Below are positions 42,993 through 56,272 of a stretch of DNA of 64,000 nt, piece after piece; position 1 is the first letter of the stretch; each line of letters begins with the position of its first letter. The notes under the pieces are model-generated. The model ran no database searches, was not told the DNA's origin, and saw nothing but the letters and a program-made list of their open reading frames with translations. The position numbers and the translations under genes were made by a program. This stretch comes from Lysobacterales bacterium (GTDB taxonomy: Bacteria; Pseudomonadota; Gammaproteobacteria; Xanthomonadales; Xanthomonadaceae): contig JAFLDZ010000015.1 in assembly GCA_017302135.1 (NCBI GenBank), positions 1 through 64,000 on the forward strand, given 5' to 3'.

Positions 42993-44880
42993 AGTCTCCC
43001 TTGGTCTCCAGCCACGTTTTCCGATCCGAAGCACGTTTCTTCGCCAACAGCATGTCCATCAGTGCGTGGGTTTCCGGACCGCCGTCCACGGTGAGCTGCA
43101 CCAGCCGGCGTGTATCGGGATGAATCGCCGATTCGCGCAGTTGCTGCGGATTCATTTCGCCCAGACCCTTGAAGCGGGTGACGTTGACCGCGCCGCCGAA
43201 GCCCTTCGTATTCGCGGCTTTCTCGCGCTCGATCTTTTCAAGCAGGATGCGCTTCTCCTCATCGTCGAGTGCATAGAACACCTGCTTGCCCACATCGACG
43301 CGGAACAGCGGCGGCATCGCCACGAAGATGTTGCCGGCGGTGACCAGCGCCGGAAAATGTTTCAGGAACAGCGCCGACAGCAGCGTCGCGATGTGCAGGC
43401 CGTCGGAGTCGGCGTCGGCGAGGATCACCACCTTGCCGTAGCGCAGGCCGCTGATGTCGTCCCTGCCCGGGTCGCAGCCGATCGCGACCGCAAGATCATG
43501 CACTTCCTGCGAGGCGAGCACGCTGCCGGAAGCGACTTCCCAGGTGTTGAGGATCTTGCCGCGCAGCGGAAGAATCGCCTGGAAATCCTTGTCGCGCGCC
43601 TGTCTGGCCGAACCGCCGGCGGAGTCGCCCTCGACCAGGAACAACTCGGTGCGCGACAGATCCTGGCTGATGCAGTCGGCGAGCTTGCCGGGCAGGGCAG
43701 GGCCCTGGGTGACTTTCTTGCGGACGATCTGCTTTTCGGTCTTCAAGCGCGCGGCGGCGCGCTCGATCGCGAGCTGCGCGATTTTCTCGCCCAATTCGGT
43801 GTGGCTGTTGAGCCACAGCGAGAACGCATCGTGCGCGGCGCCTTCGACGAATGCGGCGGCCTGTCGCGACGACAGACGTTCCTTGGTCTGGCCGCTGAAC
43901 TGCGGATCGGTCATCTTCACGCTGAGCACGAAGGCGACGCGGTCCCACACGTCTTCCGGCGCCAGCTTCACGCCGCGCGGCAGCAGATTGCGGAAATCGC
44001 AGAATTCCCGCAGCGCGTCGGTGAAGCCGGTGCGCAAGCCATTCACATGCGTGCCGTGCTGCGCGGTGGGAATCAGGTTGACGTAGCTTTCCTGGACCAG
44101 ATCGCCTTCCGGCACCCACGCTGCGGCCCAGTCGACGATTTCGGAATCCTTCTTCAGCTGGCCGACGAACAGATCCGGCGGCAGCGACTCGCTCGCGCCG
44201 AGTTCGCTTTTCAGATAATCGCGCAGGCCGTCTTCGTAGAACCACTGGTCCTTTTCGCCGGTGGCCGTATCGTGCAGGCTCACCGTCAGGCCCGGACAGA
44301 GCACGGCCTTCGCGCGCAGCACATGGCGCAGATGGCGGAGATTGAATTTCGCGGTGTCGAAATATTTCGGGTCGGGCCAGAAGCGCAGGCGCGTGCCGGT
44401 GTTCTTCTTGCCGACGCTGCCGACGATGTCAAGGTTGGACGCGCGGTCGCCGTCGCGGAAGGCCATCCTGTATTCGTTGCCGTCGCGCTTGATGAACAGT
44501 TCGACCTGCTTCGACAGCGCATTGACCACGCTCACGCCGACGCCGTGCAGGCCGCCGCTGAAGGTGTAGTTCTTGTTGTTGAACTTGCCGCCCGCGTGCA
44601 GGCGGGTCAGGATCAGTTCGACGCCGGAAATTTTTTCCTCGGGGTGGATGTCCACCGGCATGCCGCGACCGTCGTCGGAGACTTCGCAACTGCCGTCGGT
44701 GTGCAGCACGACTTCGATACTGCGGGCATGTCCGGCGAGCGCCTCGTCGACCGCGTTGTCGATGACTTCCTGCGCCAGATGGTTCGGGCGTGTGGTGTCG
44801 GTGTACATGCCCGGCCGGCGTTTGACCGGGTCCAGGCCGGAGAGGACTTCGATATCTGCGGCGTTGTAGCGACTGCTCAT
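42973..44880 (-). CDS. parE: DNA topoisomerase IV subunit B
   Basis: ATPase subunit of topo IV. 635 residues from ATG at 44880 (MSSRYNAADIEVLSGLDPVK). GHKL ATPase: EVIDNAVDEALAG, and the GGLHGVGVSVVNAL loop. TOPRIM: LFLVEGDSAGGSA and DADSDGLHIATL. The protein ends KTWLETKGDLATLEV. Typical length. The gene is alone, with parC 24 kb to the left. Bordered upstream by a divergent small secreted protein gene. Confidence 0.97.
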   Translation of the reverse strand: MSSRYNAADIEVLSGLDPVKRRPGMYTDTTRPNHLAQEVIDNAVDEALAGHARSIEVVLHTDGSCEVSDDGRGMPVDIHPEEKISGVELILTRLHAGGKFNNKNYTFSGGLHGVGVSVVNALSKQVELFIKRDGNEYRMAFRDGDRASNLDIVGSVGKKNTGTRLRFWPDPKYFDTAKFNLRHLRHVLRAKAVLCPGLTVSLHDTATGEKDQWFYEDGLRDYLKSELGASESLPPDLFVGQLKKDSEIVDWAAAWVPEGDLVQESYVNLIPTAQHGTHVNGLRTGFTDALREFCDFRNLLPRGVKLAPEDVWDRVAFVLSVKMTDPQFSGQTKERLSSRQAAAFVEGAAHDAFSLWLNSHTELGEKIAQLAIERAAARLKTEKQIVRKKVTQGPALPGKLADCISQDLSRTELFLVEGDSAGGSARQARDKDFQAILPLRGKILNTWEVASGSVLASQEVHDLAVAIGCDPGRDDISGLRYGKVVILADADSDGLHIATLLSALFLKHFPALVTAGNIFVAMPPLFRVDVGKQVFYALDDEEKRILLEKIEREKAANTKGFGGAVNVTRFKGLGEMNPQQLRESAIHPDTRRLVQLTVDGGPETHALMDMLLAKKRASDRKTWLETKGDLATLEV

Positions 44881-45089
44881 TGCGATGACGGAACCGTGTG
44901 AAGAGGGCGGCAAACGCGGCGCCCGAGGCCGGCGAGCTTGGCGGGACGGCCGCCGGGGGTCAAGCCGTTCAGATCCGCGCATGGCGGGGCAGGGACATTC
45001 ACCGCGCAGAAGGCCGATCGGCGCTATGGTGCACGGGCTCGCACAAGACCCCGCCGATGTCCGGCGCGCATGCGGGCAGAGCACGGATC

Positions 45090-45359
45090 ATGAGCATTTC
45101 CCGCCGTTTCGCACTTGCCCTGTCGCCGCTGGCGCTCGCGGTCGCGTGGCTGGCGCTCGCTGGCCCGGCCGCCGCCCAGTCGCAGACCGATACCCCACCG
45201 CAGTCCTCCGAGGACGCCGACAAGGCCAAGGCCGAAGCCGACAAGCGTCAGGCCGAAGCCGAGGCCTCGCGCAAGGCCGAGGCCCGCAAGCCCAAGCGCG
45301 ACAAGTCCAAGGACGACAAAGCCCCCCAGCGTGAGCTTGAGGAAGAAGAAGACATCTGA
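45090..45359 (+). CDS. Small secreted, highly charged protein
   Basis: 89 residues, ATG at 45090. A signal peptide (about 1-30, AAA-QSQ) is followed by a low-complexity chain rich in Lys, Glu, Asp, Ala and Arg (ADKAKAEADKRQAEAEASRK), likely a charged alpha-helix, ending in acidic EEEEDI. No family recognised. It would be periplasmic or extracellular. Its transcript ends at a strong terminator, so it is monocistronic. Confidence 0.7.
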   Translation: MSISRRFALALSPLALAVAWLALAGPAAAQSQTDTPPQSSEDADKAKAEADKRQAEAEASRKAEARKPKRDKSKDDKAPQRELEEEEDI

Positions 45360-45387
45360 AGCGTTGCGCTTCCCGCGCCATCTACAG

Positions 45388-45410
45388 ACGCCCCGGTCCC
45401 GCCGGGGCGT
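45388..45410 (+). terminator. Rho-independent terminator before pyrG
   Basis: ACGCCCCGG, TCCCG, CCGGGGCGT: a perfect 9-bp stem followed by TCTACTTTCC, 28 bp after the small secreted protein gene. The 110 bp from there to pyrG are comparatively AT-rich and probably carry its promoter; a TAAACT lies near 45490 but no good -35 was found. Confidence 0.8.
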
Positions 45411-45491
45411 TCTACTTTCCGAAGCCGCTTAATTTATGAAAAATCAGAGGCTTGTCATGATTCTGTCGCCTCATCGGCCGCATCCCGGTAA

Positions 45492-47541
<2,050 letters not shown>

Positions 47542-47545
<4 letters not shown>

Positions 47546-48381
47546 AACTCTGCGGTTTCGATGTCGGTCTCGACCATCCGTTCTTCCTGATCGCCGGCCC
47601 CTGCGTGATCGAATCCGAGCAGTTGCAGCTGGATGTCGCCGGCCAGCTCAAGGAGATCACCTCGGCGCTCGGCATTCCCTTCATCTTCAAGTCGAGCTTC
47701 GACAAGGCCAACCGCACCTCGGGCACCAGCTTCCGTGGGCCCGGCATGGAGGAAGGTCTGCGCGTGCTCGCGGAAGTGAAGCGCCAGATCGGCGTGCCGG
47801 TGCTCACCGACGTGCACGAATACACGCCGATGGACGAAGTGGCGAGCGTGGTCGACGTGCTGCAGACGCCCGCGTTTCTCGTCCGCCAGACCGATTTCAT
47901 CAGGAAAGTCTGCGCCGCCGGCAAGCCGGTCAACATCAAGAAAGGCCAGTTCCTGTCGCCGTGGGACATGAAGCCCGTCGTCGAGAAGGCGAAGTCCACC
48001 GGCAACCACGACATCATGGTCTGCGAACGCGGCGCCAGCTTCGGCTACAACAATCTGGTCAGCGACATGCGCAGCCTGTCGGTGATGCGCGACACCGGCT
48101 GTCCGGTGGTGTTCGACGCGACACACTCGGTGCAGTTGCCGGGCGGGCAGGGCAACAGTAGCGGCGGCCAGCGCGAATTCGTCCCGGTGCTGGCGCGCGC
48201 GGCGGCCGCCGTCGGCATCGCCGGCCTGTTCATGGAAACCCATCCCGACCCGAGCAAAGCGCTCTCCGATGGCCCCAACGCATGGCCGCTGGGCAAGATG
48301 CGCGCGCTGCTGGAAACGCTGCAGGCGCTGGACGCGGTGACCAAGCGCAACGGTTTTCTGGAAATGTCAGCCCATGAATAG
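47542..48381 (+). CDS. kdsA: 3-deoxy-8-phosphooctulonate synthase
   Basis: Condenses arabinose-5-phosphate and PEP to KDO-8-phosphate for LPS. 279 residues. [25 protein letters not shown] (PEP/phosphate site), [12 protein letters not shown], and the metal-independent class features ([25 protein letters not shown]) are present. The Asn-rich [16 protein letters not shown] region matches the E. coli enzyme. It overlaps the small membrane protein gene and is separated from eno by palindromic repeats. Confidence 0.96.
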
Positions 48382-49794
<1,413 letters not shown>

Positions 49795-49804
49795 TGCCGC
49801 GCGC

Positions 49805-50143
49805 ATGACCGACGGGATGCGCACGCTGCGGATGCTGGCGCTGATCCTGGTCGCGCTGTTGGCGTGGCTGCAGTACCGGCTGTGGTTCGGCGAGGGCGGC
49901 GCGTCCGCCACGTCCTCGCTGCAGGGCAAGGTCGAGCGCCAGGGCGTGGAGAATCGCGGCCTGCAGCAGCGCAACGAACAATTAGCGGCCGAAGTCGAAA
50001 ACCTCAAATCCGGCGAATCCGCCGCCGAAGAGCGCGCGCGCAGCGAGCTGGGCATGATCAAGCCCGGCGAGACGTTCTATCGCGTGGTCGAATCGCCGAC
50101 GCCTGTCGACGCTGCCATCGATGCCGAAGAGCCTTCGCCATGA
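49805..50143 (+). CDS. ftsB: Cell division protein FtsB
   Basis: 112 residues. One transmembrane helix (about 9-23), then a periplasmic coiled coil ([32 protein letters not shown]) rich in Glu/Gln/Leu, and the conserved end [19 protein letters not shown]. It forms the FtsQBL divisome complex. Located after eno and overlapping ispD by 4 nt, the typical order. The ATG at 49805 is preceded by a weak ribosome site. Confidence 0.94.
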   Translation: MTDGMRTLRMLALILVALLAWLQYRLWFGEGGASATSSLQGKVERQGVENRGLQQRNEQLAAEVENLKSGESAAEERARSELGMIKPGETFYRVVESPTPVDAAIDAEEPSP

Positions 50144-50853
50144 TCCCGGATCAAGTTCCGGGCAGGCTCTGGGCGGTGGTGCCGGCGGCCGGTCGCGGCA
50201 CCCGCTTCGGCAGCGAACTGCCGAAGCAGTATCTCGACGTCGCGGGCCGGCCGCTGATCGCCCACACCCTTGATGTTTTGCTCTCGCATGCGTCCGTGAG
50301 CGGCGTGATGGTGGTGCTGGCCGAAGACGACAAGCATTGGCGCGATGCGGACGTCCTGGCAGACAAGCCGGTGATGACCTGCATCGGCGGCGCCGAGCGT
50401 GCGGATTCGGTGCTGGCGGGTCTGAATGCGCTGCCCGAGTCGGTGCGCGCCGATGCTTTCGTGCTGGTGCACGACGCTGCGCGCCCGAATCTTTCGCATG
50501 CGGATCTCGATCGTCTGCTCGATGTCGGAATGAGCGACCCGGTCGGCGCGATTCTCGCCGCGCCGGTGCGCGACACCCTGAAGTTCGCGGGCGACGATGG
50601 CGGCATCGACCGCACCGAACCGCGCGAGCATCTGTGGCGCGCGTTCACGCCGCAGCTGTTCCGGCGCATGCAGCTGAGCCGCGCGCTCGATGCTGCGCGC
50701 GCAGCGGGCGTGGCGATCACCGACGAATCGATGGCGATGGAGCGGCAGGGTCTGCGTCCGCTGCTGATCGAAGGCAGCGAAGACAATTTCAAGGTCACCA
50801 CGCCGGCGGATCTGGCGCGGTTCGAGTACGTACTTTCGCATCGACATCGTTGA
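50140..50853 (+). CDS. ispD: 2-C-methyl-D-erythritol 4-phosphate cytidylyltransferase
   Basis: MEP pathway step making CDP-ME from MEP and CTP. 237 residues. Nucleotide-binding loop [50 protein letters not shown] and [11 protein letters not shown] are family motifs, with the Lys in [10 protein letters not shown]. Its ATG overlaps the ftsB stop. A secreted-protein gene follows before ispF. Confidence 0.96.
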   Translation: MIPDQVPGRLWAVVPAAGRGTRFGSELPKQYLDVAGRPLIAHTLDVLLSHASVSGVMVVLAEDDKHWRDADVLADKPVMTCIGGAERADSVLAGLNALPESVRADAFVLVHDAARPNLSHADLDRLLDVGMSDPVGAILAAPVRDTLKFAGDDGGIDRTEPREHLWRAFTPQLFRRMQLSRALDAARAAGVAITDESMAMERQGLRPLLIEGSEDNFKVTTPADLARFEYVLSHRHR

Positions 50854-50878
50854 TCCAACAGCGAGGAAAAGGAGTGTC

Positions 50879-51409
50879 ATGAAAATCTTCATTTCGAATG
50901 TATTGGCGGCGCTGGCCGTTGTTGTCGCAGCGTCCGCGCCCGTGTTGGCCGCGCAGTCGCAGACGCCTGTCGCTGTGCAGACGCCGGCACAGACGCCGCA
51001 GGCCGTGCCGAAATCGGTGCGGCCGCTCGCGCCGCAGGAGGCATTGACCCAGTGCCTGTTGAAATCGACATCAGCGGACGAAAAACGCGTGCTGGTGAAA
51101 TGGGTGTTCGCGGTGATCGCCCAGCATCCGGATATTTCATCGATGACCCAGATCGATCCGGCGCAGCGCAATGCGATCGATCGCGATGCGGCCAAGGTCT
51201 TCGAGCAATTGCTGGCCGATCAATGCGCCGGCCCATTGCGCACGGCGATGAAGCAGTCGGGCACCGATGCCATCGGCAAGAGTTTCCAGGCGCTGGGCAC
51301 GTCCGCCGCGACCGACATGCTGCAGAACCCGCAGGTGGTCGCCAGCGGCGCAGGCTTGATGAAGCATCTGGACATGCAGCGCCTGCTGTTGGCGCTGATC
51401 GCACCGTGA
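50879..51409 (+). CDS. Secreted protein of unknown function inserted between ispD and ispF
   Basis: 176 residues, ATG at 50879 with AAGGAG. A signal peptide (about 1-25, VLA-AQS) is followed by a Pro/Gln/Thr-rich linker (about 25-50), then a helical domain with two Cys ([16 protein letters not shown]) that may form a disulfide. No family recognised. Its stop overlaps the ispF GTG start by 4 nt, so it is within the isoprenoid operon. Confidence 0.75.
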   Translation: MKIFISNVLAALAVVVAASAPVLAAQSQTPVAVQTPAQTPQAVPKSVRPLAPQEALTQCLLKSTSADEKRVLVKWVFAVIAQHPDISSMTQIDPAQRNAIDRDAAKVFEQLLADQCAGPLRTAMKQSGTDAIGKSFQALGTSAATDMLQNPQVVASGAGLMKHLDMQRLLLALIAP

Positions 51410-51891
51410 CCACTGGCATCCGCATCGGCCAGGGTTTCGACGTCCACGCCTTCGGCGAGGGCGATCATGTGATGCTCGGCGGCGTGCGCGTGCCGCATGC
51501 GCATGGCATCGTTGCCCACAGCGATGGCGATGTGGTGCTGCATGCGGTGTGCGATGCGCTGCTCGGCGCGCTGGCGCTGGGCGATATCGGCAAGCATTTT
51601 CCGCCGTCCGATCCACGCTGGAAGGGCGCGGACAGCCGCACGTTCGTGCGCCACTGCGACCATCTGATCCGCCATCAGGGTTGGATGGTCGGCAATATCG
51701 ATGTCACCGTGATCTGCGAACGGCCGAAGGTCGGGCCGCATGCCGAAGCGATGCGGCGGACCATCGCGCTGGATCTCGGTATCGATCTCGACATGGTCAG
51801 CGTCAAGGCCACCACCACCGAAACCCTGGGATTCACCGGGCGCGGCGAAGGCATCGCGGCGCAGGCGGTCTGTCTGTTGATCAGGACGTGA
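51406..51891 (+). CDS. ispF: 2-C-methyl-D-erythritol 2,4-cyclodiphosphate synthase
   Basis: 161 residues from GTG at 51406, overlapping the preceding stop (GTGA). MEP-pathway enzyme cyclising CDP-ME-2-phosphate, forming trimers with Zn. [12 protein letters not shown] (Asp and His metal ligands), [32 protein letters not shown], and [18 protein letters not shown] are the full set of signatures. Confidence 0.96.
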   Translation: MTTGIRIGQGFDVHAFGEGDHVMLGGVRVPHAHGIVAHSDGDVVLHAVCDALLGALALGDIGKHFPPSDPRWKGADSRTFVRHCDHLIRHQGWMVGNIDVTVICERPKVGPHAEAMRRTIALDLGIDLDMVSVKATTTETLGFTGRGEGIAAQAVCLLIRT

Positions 51892-52952
51892 GTCCGGACA
51901 TGCGCCCCGACGCTAGCGGGGCGACAACGCCTCAGGCGCATGGCGAAGCGGTGCTGACTGCGCGCATCCGCAGCGTGCCGGAAGATTTCGCGGTCGAGGA
52001 AATCGACGCCTTCGACGCCAGCGGCGCGGGCGAACACCTGCTGTTGACCGTCGAGAAGCGCGGCATGAACACCGCGTTCGCGGCCAAGCGCATCGCTGCA
52101 TGGGCGGGCGTCGCCGAGTCCGCGATCGGCTATGCGGGCCTGAAGGATCGCCATGCGTTGACGCGGCAGCGCTTCAGCGTCTGGATTCCGAAGAGGATCT
52201 CACCGGACATCGATGCCCTGCAGTCCGACGACCTCCGCGTGCTCGACGCGCAATGGCACGCACGCAAACTGCCGCGCGGTGCGTTGGCCGGCAATCGTTT
52301 CGTGCTGACGCTGCGCGAAGTTCAAGGCGACTGCGTCGCGATCGAAACCCGGCTGCGCGCGATCGCCGAACGCGGCGTGCCGAATTATTTCGGCGAGCAG
52401 CGCTTCGGACGCGGCGGCGACAATGTGTCCAAGGCGCTGTCGATGTTCGCCGGCCGCCGCGTGGCGCGCGAAGAGCGCGGCCATCTGCTGTCGGCGGCGC
52501 GCTCGGAATTGTTCAATCGCGTGCTCGGCGCGCGGGTCGAAGCGGCGTGTTGGGATGTGGGGCTCGACGGCGAGGTCTGGATGCTTGACGGCAGCCGCAG
52601 CGTGTTCGGCCCGGAGCCCTGGAGCGAAGCGCTTGCGGAGCGGCTGGCGCGGTTCGATATCCACCCCAGTGGTCCGCTGTGGGGGCGCGGAGAACTGCGC
52701 AGCCAGGGCGAGGCACAGGCGTTGGAGTTGTCGACGCTCGAAGGCGCGCCGCTCGACGCGCTACGGGCGGGTCTTGAGCGCGCCGGCTTGGAGCAGGAGC
52801 GCCGCGCGCTGAGGCTGCGGCCGCAGGCGCTGAGCTTCGATTGGCCGGAAACGCGCACCTTGGTGCTGCGCTTCGGGCTGCCGGCCGGCTGCTACGCGAC
52901 CACCGTGCTGGCCGAGTTGGGCAAAGTCATCGCCGAGACCTGGCGCGACTGA
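51888..52952 (+). CDS. truD: tRNA pseudouridine(13) synthase
   Basis: 354 residues from GTG at 51888 (overlapping ispF) or 350 from ATG at 51900; start uncertain. TruD makes pseudouridine 13 in tRNA-Glu and others. [41 protein letters not shown] (catalytic Asp in the KDR motif), [15 protein letters not shown] and [11 protein letters not shown] fit. It follows ispF as in many proteobacteria. Confidence 0.95.
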   Translation: MSPDMRPDASGATTPQAHGEAVLTARIRSVPEDFAVEEIDAFDASGAGEHLLLTVEKRGMNTAFAAKRIAAWAGVAESAIGYAGLKDRHALTRQRFSVWIPKRISPDIDALQSDDLRVLDAQWHARKLPRGALAGNRFVLTLREVQGDCVAIETRLRAIAERGVPNYFGEQRFGRGGDNVSKALSMFAGRRVAREERGHLLSAARSELFNRVLGARVEAACWDVGLDGEVWMLDGSRSVFGPEPWSEALAERLARFDIHPSGPLWGRGELRSQGEAQALELSTLEGAPLDALRAGLERAGLEQERRALRLRPQALSFDWPETRTLVLRFGLPAGCYATTVLAELGKVIAETWRD

Positions 52953-53037
52953 AGGGTGCTGGTCCTGTCCGACCGCTGGTCGGAAAACCAAACCCGGGCA
53001 TGCCGCCGTTCCGTCACCGGCGTATAAGCCGAAAGAA

Positions 53038-53059
53038 CGCCCGGCGGGGTCGCCGGGCG
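53038..53059 (+). terminator. GC-rich hairpin after truD
   Basis: CGCCCGGCG, GGGT, CGCCGGGCG: a perfect 9-bp stem 85 bp after truD. No T-run follows. It probably ends the isp-truD operon. Confidence 0.55.
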
Positions 53060-53092
53060 GTTCACGCGTTGCTGTCGTCTCGGAGAATTCTG

Positions 53093-53338
53093 ATGAACGC
53101 CAAGATGTGCTCGCTCGTAGTTCTGGTCGCCGGTCTGTCGCTGTCGGGATGCAAGACGATGGAGGGATCCAGCGCGGCCGCGCCCGCTACCAAGCCCGCC
53201 TCGCCCGGCACACAATATGCGCCGAGGATCGAGGAAAACGATGCATACGTTGCCCAGGTCGAAAGCATGGCCCGTCGCCGCGGCCTGACCGTGCGCTGGG
53301 TCAACAAACCGGTGAAGCGCCACGTCGATCAGGAGTGA
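53093..53338 (+). CDS. Small lipoprotein of unknown function
   Basis: 81 residues; ATG at 53093 after GGAGAATTC. Lipoprotein signal ending LSGC (Cys 20). The mature peptide is Ala/Ser/Pro-rich, then ends with an alpha-helical patch YVAQVESMARRRGLTVRWVNKPVKR, basic and amphipathic. No family recognised. It is divergent in style from its neighbours and bordered by a tandem repeat that begins at its stop. Confidence 0.75.
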   Translation: MNAKMCSLVVLVAGLSLSGCKTMEGSSAAAPATKPASPGTQYAPRIEENDAYVAQVESMARRRGLTVRWVNKPVKRHVDQE

Positions 53339-53390
53339 GGCGGGCAGGAAGTAAGACGGGCAGGAAGTAAGACGGGCCGGTAGTGAGGCG
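53330..53390 (+). repeat. 15-16-nt tandem repeat at the end of the lipoprotein gene
   Basis: CAGGAGTGAGGCGGG (53330-53344), then two identical CAGGAAGTAAGACGGG units (53345-53360 and 53361-53376), then CCGGTAGTGAGGCG (53377-53390). The first unit contains the stop codon (TGA) of the lipoprotein gene, so the repeat may have arisen by slippage from its end. Confidence 0.75.
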
Positions 53391-53424
53391 ATGCGTCGGG
53401 GTGACGCCGTTCAGCGCCCGCCGT

Positions 53425-54012
53425 TCAGCGCCGACCCAACAGCACGAGCACCGCGCCGGTGCCGCCCTGCGCGGGCGGTGCCGAGTGGAATGCCAGCACG
53501 TCGCTGCGGTGACGCAGCACGCGATCGACCAGATTCTTGATGGCCGGTATGCCGTCGGGAGAATTCAGGCCCTTGCCGTGGATCACCCGGACGCAGCCCA
53601 TCCCCGACTCGAACGCTTCCTTGATGAACTGGCGGAGCATCGCTTCGGCGGTCGTGGCGTTGACGTGATGCAGATCCAGTTCGTCCTGGGCTGCGTACTC
53701 GCCGCGCGCCAGCCGCTGCAGCACGCCTTTGGGCACGTTGTCGCGGCGGTAGCTGGATGCGTCGCCGGCCATCAGCGGCGAGGCGTCCAGCGCGCGCTGG
53801 AATTCGCTGCGCGCATCGGCTTCGTCGCGATCGCGCATGCGCGCGCTGGGCCTGGGCTTGGGTTTCTGCGGGCCTGCCGCCGCTGCCGGCAACTCGCGTA
53901 CCGGGCCGATCGCCGAACGGAACAGCTCGCCATCGTCGATGTCGGCATCGTCGATCCCAGCAGGCGGCTCGCCGATACGGGTTTTCTCGGGCTTGCGGTC
54001 GCGGGCGCTCAT
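53425..54012 (-). CDS. Smr-domain protein (SmrA-like)
   Basis: 195 residues. The N-terminal half (about 1-90) is polar and Pro/Arg-rich. The C-terminal Smr domain (about 100-190) shows the [19 protein letters not shown] and [12 protein letters not shown] motifs (DLHG and the HGxG loop) of MutS2-C domains, with nicking or RNA-cleaving nuclease activity in family members. It is convergent with the lipoprotein gene and divergent from surE, 148 bp away. Confidence 0.9.
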   Translation of the reverse strand: MSARDRKPEKTRIGEPPAGIDDADIDDGELFRSAIGPVRELPAAAAGPQKPKPRPSARMRDRDEADARSEFQRALDASPLMAGDASSYRRDNVPKGVLQRLARGEYAAQDELDLHHVNATTAEAMLRQFIKEAFESGMGCVRVIHGKGLNSPDGIPAIKNLVDRVLRHRSDVLAFHSAPPAQGGTGAVLVLLGRR

Positions 54013-54160
54013 CGCGTTGAAGGTTAGCAGGGACACAAGGCAGCAGGGCTGCAGAACGGCGGAGCCGCGCTCGCAGCGGAGGGTCGCTGCTGATGGGGCG
54101 GGCGCTTCCGGTATCATGGCGCGGACTTCTTCCTCCGCAACAAGGCGATCTTCCGAACCC

Positions 54161-54946
54161 ATGCGCATTCTGGTCAGCAACGACGATGGCGTCGACGCCC
54201 CGGGCATCCGCATCCTCGCCGCTGGCTTGCGCGAGGCCGGGCACGAGGTGCTGATGGTCGCGCCCGATCGCGACCGCTCCGGCGCCAGCAATTCGCTGAC
54301 CCTGGACATGCCGATCCGCGTGGTCCGCCACGACGAACACACCTGGCGCGTCCACGGCACGCCCACCGACTGCGTCCACGTCGCCATCACCGGCATGCTG
54401 GAGCAGGAGCCCGACATCGTCGTCTCCGGCATCAACAACACCGCGAACCTCGGCGACGACGTGATCTATTCCGGCACCGTCGCCGCCGCGATGGAAGGCC
54501 GGTTCCTCGGCTTGCCGGCGGTCGCGATGTCGCTGGTCACCGCCGATCACAAGGGCAAGCACTACGAAACCGCCGCGCGCGCCGCGGTCGAGATCGTCGC
54601 CCGCCTGCGCGCCGATCCGCTGCCGGCCGACACCATCCTCAACGTCAACGTCCCTGATTTGCCGTGGGGCGAGATCGCCGGTTTCGAGGTCACGCGCCTG
54701 GGCAACCGTCACCGCGCCGAAGCCTGCACGCCGCAGGAAGACCCGCGCGGTCGCCAGTGGTGGTGGATCGGCGCCGCCGGCGCGGAACAGGACGCCGGCC
54801 CCGGCACCGATTTCGACGCGGTGCGGCGCGGCTGCATTTCGATCACCCCGATCCACGTCGACCTGACCCGCTACCAGGCGCTCGAACACGTCGCCAGCTG
54901 GGTCGGTGGGCTTGCCGCTGCGCTGCGCGACGGAGACGCGGCATGA
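54161..54946 (+). CDS. surE: 5'/3'-nucleotidase SurE
   Basis: Hydrolyses nucleoside monophosphates and short polyphosphates in stress. 261 residues. N-terminal [20 protein letters not shown] (Asp8-Asp9 metal ligands), [14 protein letters not shown] (Ser), [11 protein letters not shown], and [24 protein letters not shown]. Its stop overlaps pcm by 4 nt, starting the surE-pcm-yqaA-nlpD operon. Confidence 0.96.
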   Translation: MRILVSNDDGVDAPGIRILAAGLREAGHEVLMVAPDRDRSGASNSLTLDMPIRVVRHDEHTWRVHGTPTDCVHVAITGMLEQEPDIVVSGINNTANLGDDVIYSGTVAAAMEGRFLGLPAVAMSLVTADHKGKHYETAARAAVEIVARLRADPLPADTILNVNVPDLPWGEIAGFEVTRLGNRHRAEACTPQEDPRGRQWWWIGAAGAEQDAGPGTDFDAVRRGCISITPIHVDLTRYQALEHVASWVGGLAAALRDGDAA

Positions 54947-55644
54947 CCGCACGCATGCGCCTGCAGCCCGAAGCCATCGGCATGGGCATGACCTCGCAGC
55001 GCGTGCGCGACCGGCTGATCGAACGGCTTCGTGAAGGCACCTCCAACAGCACCGCCATCACCAACGAAAACGTGCTCAACGCGATCCGCACCGTCCCGCG
55101 CCATCTGTTCGTCGATGAAGCGCTCGCGGCGCGCGCTTACGAGGACAATGCGCTGCCGATCGGCCATGGCCAGACCATCTCCCAGCCGTGGGTGGTCGCG
55201 CGGATGACCGAGGCGCTGTTCGAGGACGGCGTTACGCCGAAGAAGGTGCTGGAGATCGGTACCGGTTCGGGCTATCAGGCCGCTGTGCTCGCCGCGCTGG
55301 GTCTCGAAGTGCATACAGTCGAACGCATCGGCGATCTGCTGCGCACCGCTCGCAAACGCTTCCGTACGCTGGGTCTGAACATCCGCAGCAAACACGACGA
55401 TGGCCGCATCGGCTGGCCGGAGAATGCTCCGTTCGACGCGATCATCGTCACCGCCGCCGCGCCTGCGCTGGTCGATGCGCTGACCGGACAACTCGCGGTG
55501 GGCGGCACGCTCATCGCACCGGTCGGCGGCAGCGGCGGACAGTCGCTGGTGAAACTGCGCAAGGACGCGGACGGCCACATCGAGCGCAGCGATCTGGCGC
55601 CGGTGGTGTTCGTGCCGCTGCTGTCGGGGATGATCGACGGATGA
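54943..55644 (+). CDS. pcm: Protein-L-isoaspartate O-methyltransferase
   Basis: Repairs isoaspartyl residues in aged proteins by SAM-dependent methylation. 233 residues. N-terminal region [56 protein letters not shown], motif [17 protein letters not shown], and [17 protein letters not shown]. Overlaps surE; 13 bp before yqaA. Confidence 0.96.
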   Translation: MTARMRLQPEAIGMGMTSQRVRDRLIERLREGTSNSTAITNENVLNAIRTVPRHLFVDEALAARAYEDNALPIGHGQTISQPWVVARMTEALFEDGVTPKKVLEIGTGSGYQAAVLAALGLEVHTVERIGDLLRTARKRFRTLGLNIRSKHDDGRIGWPENAPFDAIIVTAAAPALVDALTGQLAVGGTLIAPVGGSGGQSLVKLRKDADGHIERSDLAPVVFVPLLSGMIDG

Positions 55645-55657
55645 GTGCGCGCACCGC

Positions 55658-56272
55658 ATGAAGATCTTCGCACCGATGTATGCGCGTGCGATCGCCTGGT
55701 CCCGTCACCCGCGCGCACCCGCCTTCCTCACCGGCCTGAGTTTCGTCGAGGCCATCATTTTTCCGGTGCCGCCGGAAGTGATGCTGGCGCCGATGTCGCT
55801 GGCGCAGCCCAAGCGGGCGCTGTGGTTCGCCACGCTGAGCCTGATCGGTTCGATCGCCGGCGCGGTGATCGGCTATCTGCTCGGCCACTACGCTTTCGAA
55901 CTGATGCGGCCGCTGTTCGAATGGCTGGGCATGATGCACGGCATCGAATCCGGCATCGACACGATCAAGACCAAGATGGCCGAATCGCCGTGGGCGGTGT
56001 TCTGGCTGCTGGTCGCCGGCGGATTTGCGCCGATTCCGATGAAAGTCTTCACTTGGGCCTCCGGCGTGGTCGGGGTGCCTTGGGTGCCGTATCTGGCGGC
56101 GATGGCGATCGGACGCGGCAAGCGCGTGTTCCTGGTCGCGATCGCGATCCGTCTCGGCGGCGAGCGCGCCGAGCGCGCGCTGCATCGCTATGTCGAACCG
56201 ATCGGCTGGGGCGCCACGGCCGTCCTGCTGGTCGCGATCAGCTATCTCGTGTTCAAGGCGAAAGGCGGATGA
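55658..56272 (+). CDS. yqaA: YqaA-family (DedA/VTT-like) membrane protein
   Basis: 204 residues with several membrane segments and re-entrant region: FLTGLSFVEAIIFPVPPEVMLAPM carries the conserved acidic and Pro residues. GGFAPIPMKVFTWASGVVGV is the second half of the VTT motif. It may help lipid scrambling or proton-coupled undecaprenyl-phosphate transport as in DedA proteins, which is known only for relatives. Overlaps nlpD by 4 nt. Confidence 0.9.
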   Translation: MKIFAPMYARAIAWSRHPRAPAFLTGLSFVEAIIFPVPPEVMLAPMSLAQPKRALWFATLSLIGSIAGAVIGYLLGHYAFELMRPLFEWLGMMHGIESGIDTIKTKMAESPWAVFWLLVAGGFAPIPMKVFTWASGVVGVPWVPYLAAMAIGRGKRVFLVAIAIRLGGERAERALHRYVEPIGWGATAVLLVAISYLVFKAKGG

